Program-made: the position numbers and the translations under genes | From: Bacteroidota bacterium | Lineage (GTDB): Bacteria; Bacteroidota; Bacteroidia; Chitinophagales; Chitinophagaceae | Assembly: GCA_005882315.1 (NCBI GenBank) | Contig: VBAR01000001.1 | Span: 321,736 to 385,735, forward strand | Reading direction: 5' to 3' | DNA: 64,000 bases | The notes under the pieces: generated by a model | The model's database searches: none | The model's input: only the letters and a program-made list of their open reading frames with translations | Told to the model about the DNA's origin: nothing | Shown: positions 62,778-64,000 of the stretch, in pieces | How positions within the stretch are numbered: position 1 is the stretch's first letter | Layout: each line of letters begins with the position of its first letter

Positions 62778-63719
62778 TTATTTAAGAAACGACATTACCC
62801 ATTTAAATAATATTAGTAGAGGAAAGACTTCAAATGCGGTGAGGTAGAGAAGAAAATGCAACATATTAACCCGGGCCTGTGACCGGATCACTCCAATAGA
62901 AAGATAAAATCGATATAAATACAGACAAGCAACCGCTGTAATTGAAACAATCAATGTTACGGGGTAAATCTTTTCATTACCAAAACTTAACAACACCAAA
63001 AAGGGAAGTACCACTATTCCGGTTATTTTATTGTTCATAAAAACAATAAACGTATATGCAGCGGCCGCATCAGTTCTACTAAAGAGCCAGCCCGCCAGCC
63101 AGACACCGGCAAATTTCATCATATATATAATACTCAACAGTATTGCGCTATATAGCCATAACTGCCAGAAATTAAACTTAGGCGCAATATTAAAATGCTG
63201 AAAAATAAAGGCAGCATACATTCCACCACTGACAATAAAAAAACCATTTAATAATAATGAGGGTAAGGGGGTTTGCAATAACTGCTCTCTCACCTGGCTT
63301 TGCTTAAGTGTGGTACGGAAATAAACACGAAACAGATCTGTAAAGTATTTTGGAAACATTTGTTTCAGTATCGCATAGAAGATCAACATGATGATCAGCG
63401 AATAAAAAAGTAACTCTTCTCCATTAAATTGCTTTAATGAAAACATTTGTTGAACGGGTTTCGCTTTGAGAGCAGCAGTTTGTATTGAATCCTTTTGCTT
63501 TTTTTTGAAGGCAGCAGTAATACTATCAATTTGCATATTCAAGGAATCCTTCACAGGTAAAGAATCCGTAAGGGAAGTCTTATTGGCTTTTTTTGCAGAA
63601 TTCCGAATATTTTTTTTTATTATAGGCGTATCCTGCTTTACCTCATTTAGTGAATCGGTTTGTGCAGTTGCAGAAAAAAACTGGCATAAAAAAAGACAAA
63701 ATAAAAATAGGCGGCTCAC
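62778..63719 (-). CDS. DUF4271 membrane protein
   Basis: The frame opens with a TTG at 63758, but a GTG at 63719 gives a clean signal peptide (MSRLFLFCLFLCQFFSATAQ), and a TATTTTTG box lies at 63743-63736, between the two. The protein then has a Lys/Ser-rich linker and six to seven membrane helices from about residue 120 (LLFYSLIIMLIFYAILKQMFP to LLYLTAFEVFPLLILFKWVMSF). DUF4271 is typical of Bacteroidota and is usually next to hemD, as here. Function is unknown. Confidence 0.88.
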   Translation of the reverse strand: MSRLFLFCLFLCQFFSATAQTDSLNEVKQDTPIIKKNIRNSAKKANKTSLTDSLPVKDSLNMQIDSITAAFKKKQKDSIQTAALKAKPVQQMFSLKQFNGEELLFYSLIIMLIFYAILKQMFPKYFTDLFRVYFRTTLKQSQVREQLLQTPLPSLLLNGFFIVSGGMYAAFIFQHFNIAPKFNFWQLWLYSAILLSIIYMMKFAGVWLAGWLFSRTDAAAAYTFIVFMNNKITGIVVLPFLVLLSFGNEKIYPVTLIVSITAVACLYLYRFYLSIGVIRSQARVNMLHFLLYLTAFEVFPLLILFKWVMSFLK

Positions 63720-63813
63720 GGGTATATTTATAAAGCAAAAATAAAGGAGCAGAAACAACCTGTACGAATTAGTTTACAACACTTTTTTTTGATTTAAGTA
63801 TTTTCACCAGTAG

Positions 63814-64000
63814 ATGCGCATCATTACCCGGACCATAGTCATTCTTTCACTCGTTAGCCTTCTTGCCGATGTAGCAAGTGAAATGATCTATCCCGTCATT
63901 CCCCTTTACCTTAATGAAATTGGTTTTAATGTTTTCTGGATCGGGATGCTGGAGGCAGTTGCCAATTTTACTGCCGGCATCAGTAAAGGATATTTTGGAA
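63814..64000 (+). CDS. MFS transporter (partial, 5' end only)
   Basis: The ATG at 63814 begins a frame that runs out of the window after 62 residues. It has MRIITRTIVILSLVSLLADVASEMIYPVIPLYL, the first helix and loop of a common MFS group whose members read SL.AD..SEMIYP..PLYL, and then GMLEAVANFTAGISKGYFG at the second helix. It should be a 12-helix exporter or sugar/drug transporter. It is divergent from the DUF4271 gene. Confidence 0.85.
   Translation, partial: MRIITRTIVILSLVSLLADVASEMIYPVIPLYLNEIGFNVFWIGMLEAVANFTAGISKGYFG

Overview
The window is a chromosomal segment from a Bacteroidota bacterium, most likely a Chitinophagaceae relative. The evidence is the gliding/type IX secretion set (gldB, gldK-L-M-N), DUF4271 beside uroporphyrinogen-III synthase, a MoxR/DUF58/BatA block, TAnnTTTG-type -7 promoter boxes, AT-rich sequence, and no consistent Shine-Dalgarno motifs. 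No rRNA, tRNA, CRISPR array, phage or transposase gene was seen.

Region 1 (1-17535, all minus strand) is a plant-glycan and acid-sugar catabolism block. It holds a GH2 beta-galactosidase (cut by the window edge), a GH105 unsaturated uronyl hydrolase, a BASS-type transporter, an Asp/Glu-racemase-like protein, a DUF1537 acid-sugar kinase directly abutting a RuBisCO-like protein (RLP), a GH127 beta-L-arabinofuranosidase, a GH78 alpha-L-rhamnosidase, a Na+/solute symporter, a Gfo/Idh/MocA dehydrogenase, and a beta-helix protein fused to an L-rhamnose mutarotase domain. The enzyme mix points to pectin (rhamnogalacturonan) side chains. RLP plus DUF1537 kinase plus Gfo/Idh/MocA dehydrogenase resembles the described routes for the branched sugar apiose, a component of rhamnogalacturonan II. 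The exact substrate is inference.

Region 2 (17801-23719) is a break: an ABC exporter, a convergent OmpA-family protein with thrombospondin type-3 repeats, and an unrecognised secreted protein with a possible clan-CD (caspase/gingipain-like) His/Cys pair.

Region 3 (23741-34690, minus) is a second acid-sugar block: an esterase/TIM-barrel fusion, a symporter, a second DUF1537 kinase, a PdxA-family dehydrogenase, two DapA-superfamily lyases flanking an iron-type alcohol dehydrogenase, and another symporter. No SusC/SusD pair or dedicated regulator is visible in either catabolic block.

Region 4 (34722-64000) is mostly conserved housekeeping: rsgA; the Bat/MoxR block; nadE, gldB, apaG, icd, a small Fe-S protein, SUI1, nadC and gpmI; an ECF sigma factor with a candidate dual-membrane-spanning anti-sigma factor; uvrC; gldKLMN; a DUF255 protein, hemD, DUF4271 and the start of an MFS transporter.

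Several dispersed palindromic repeats sit at gene borders. The most striking is a 164-bp element present twice in the same orientation, each time running in frame into the signal peptide of a secreted enzyme.
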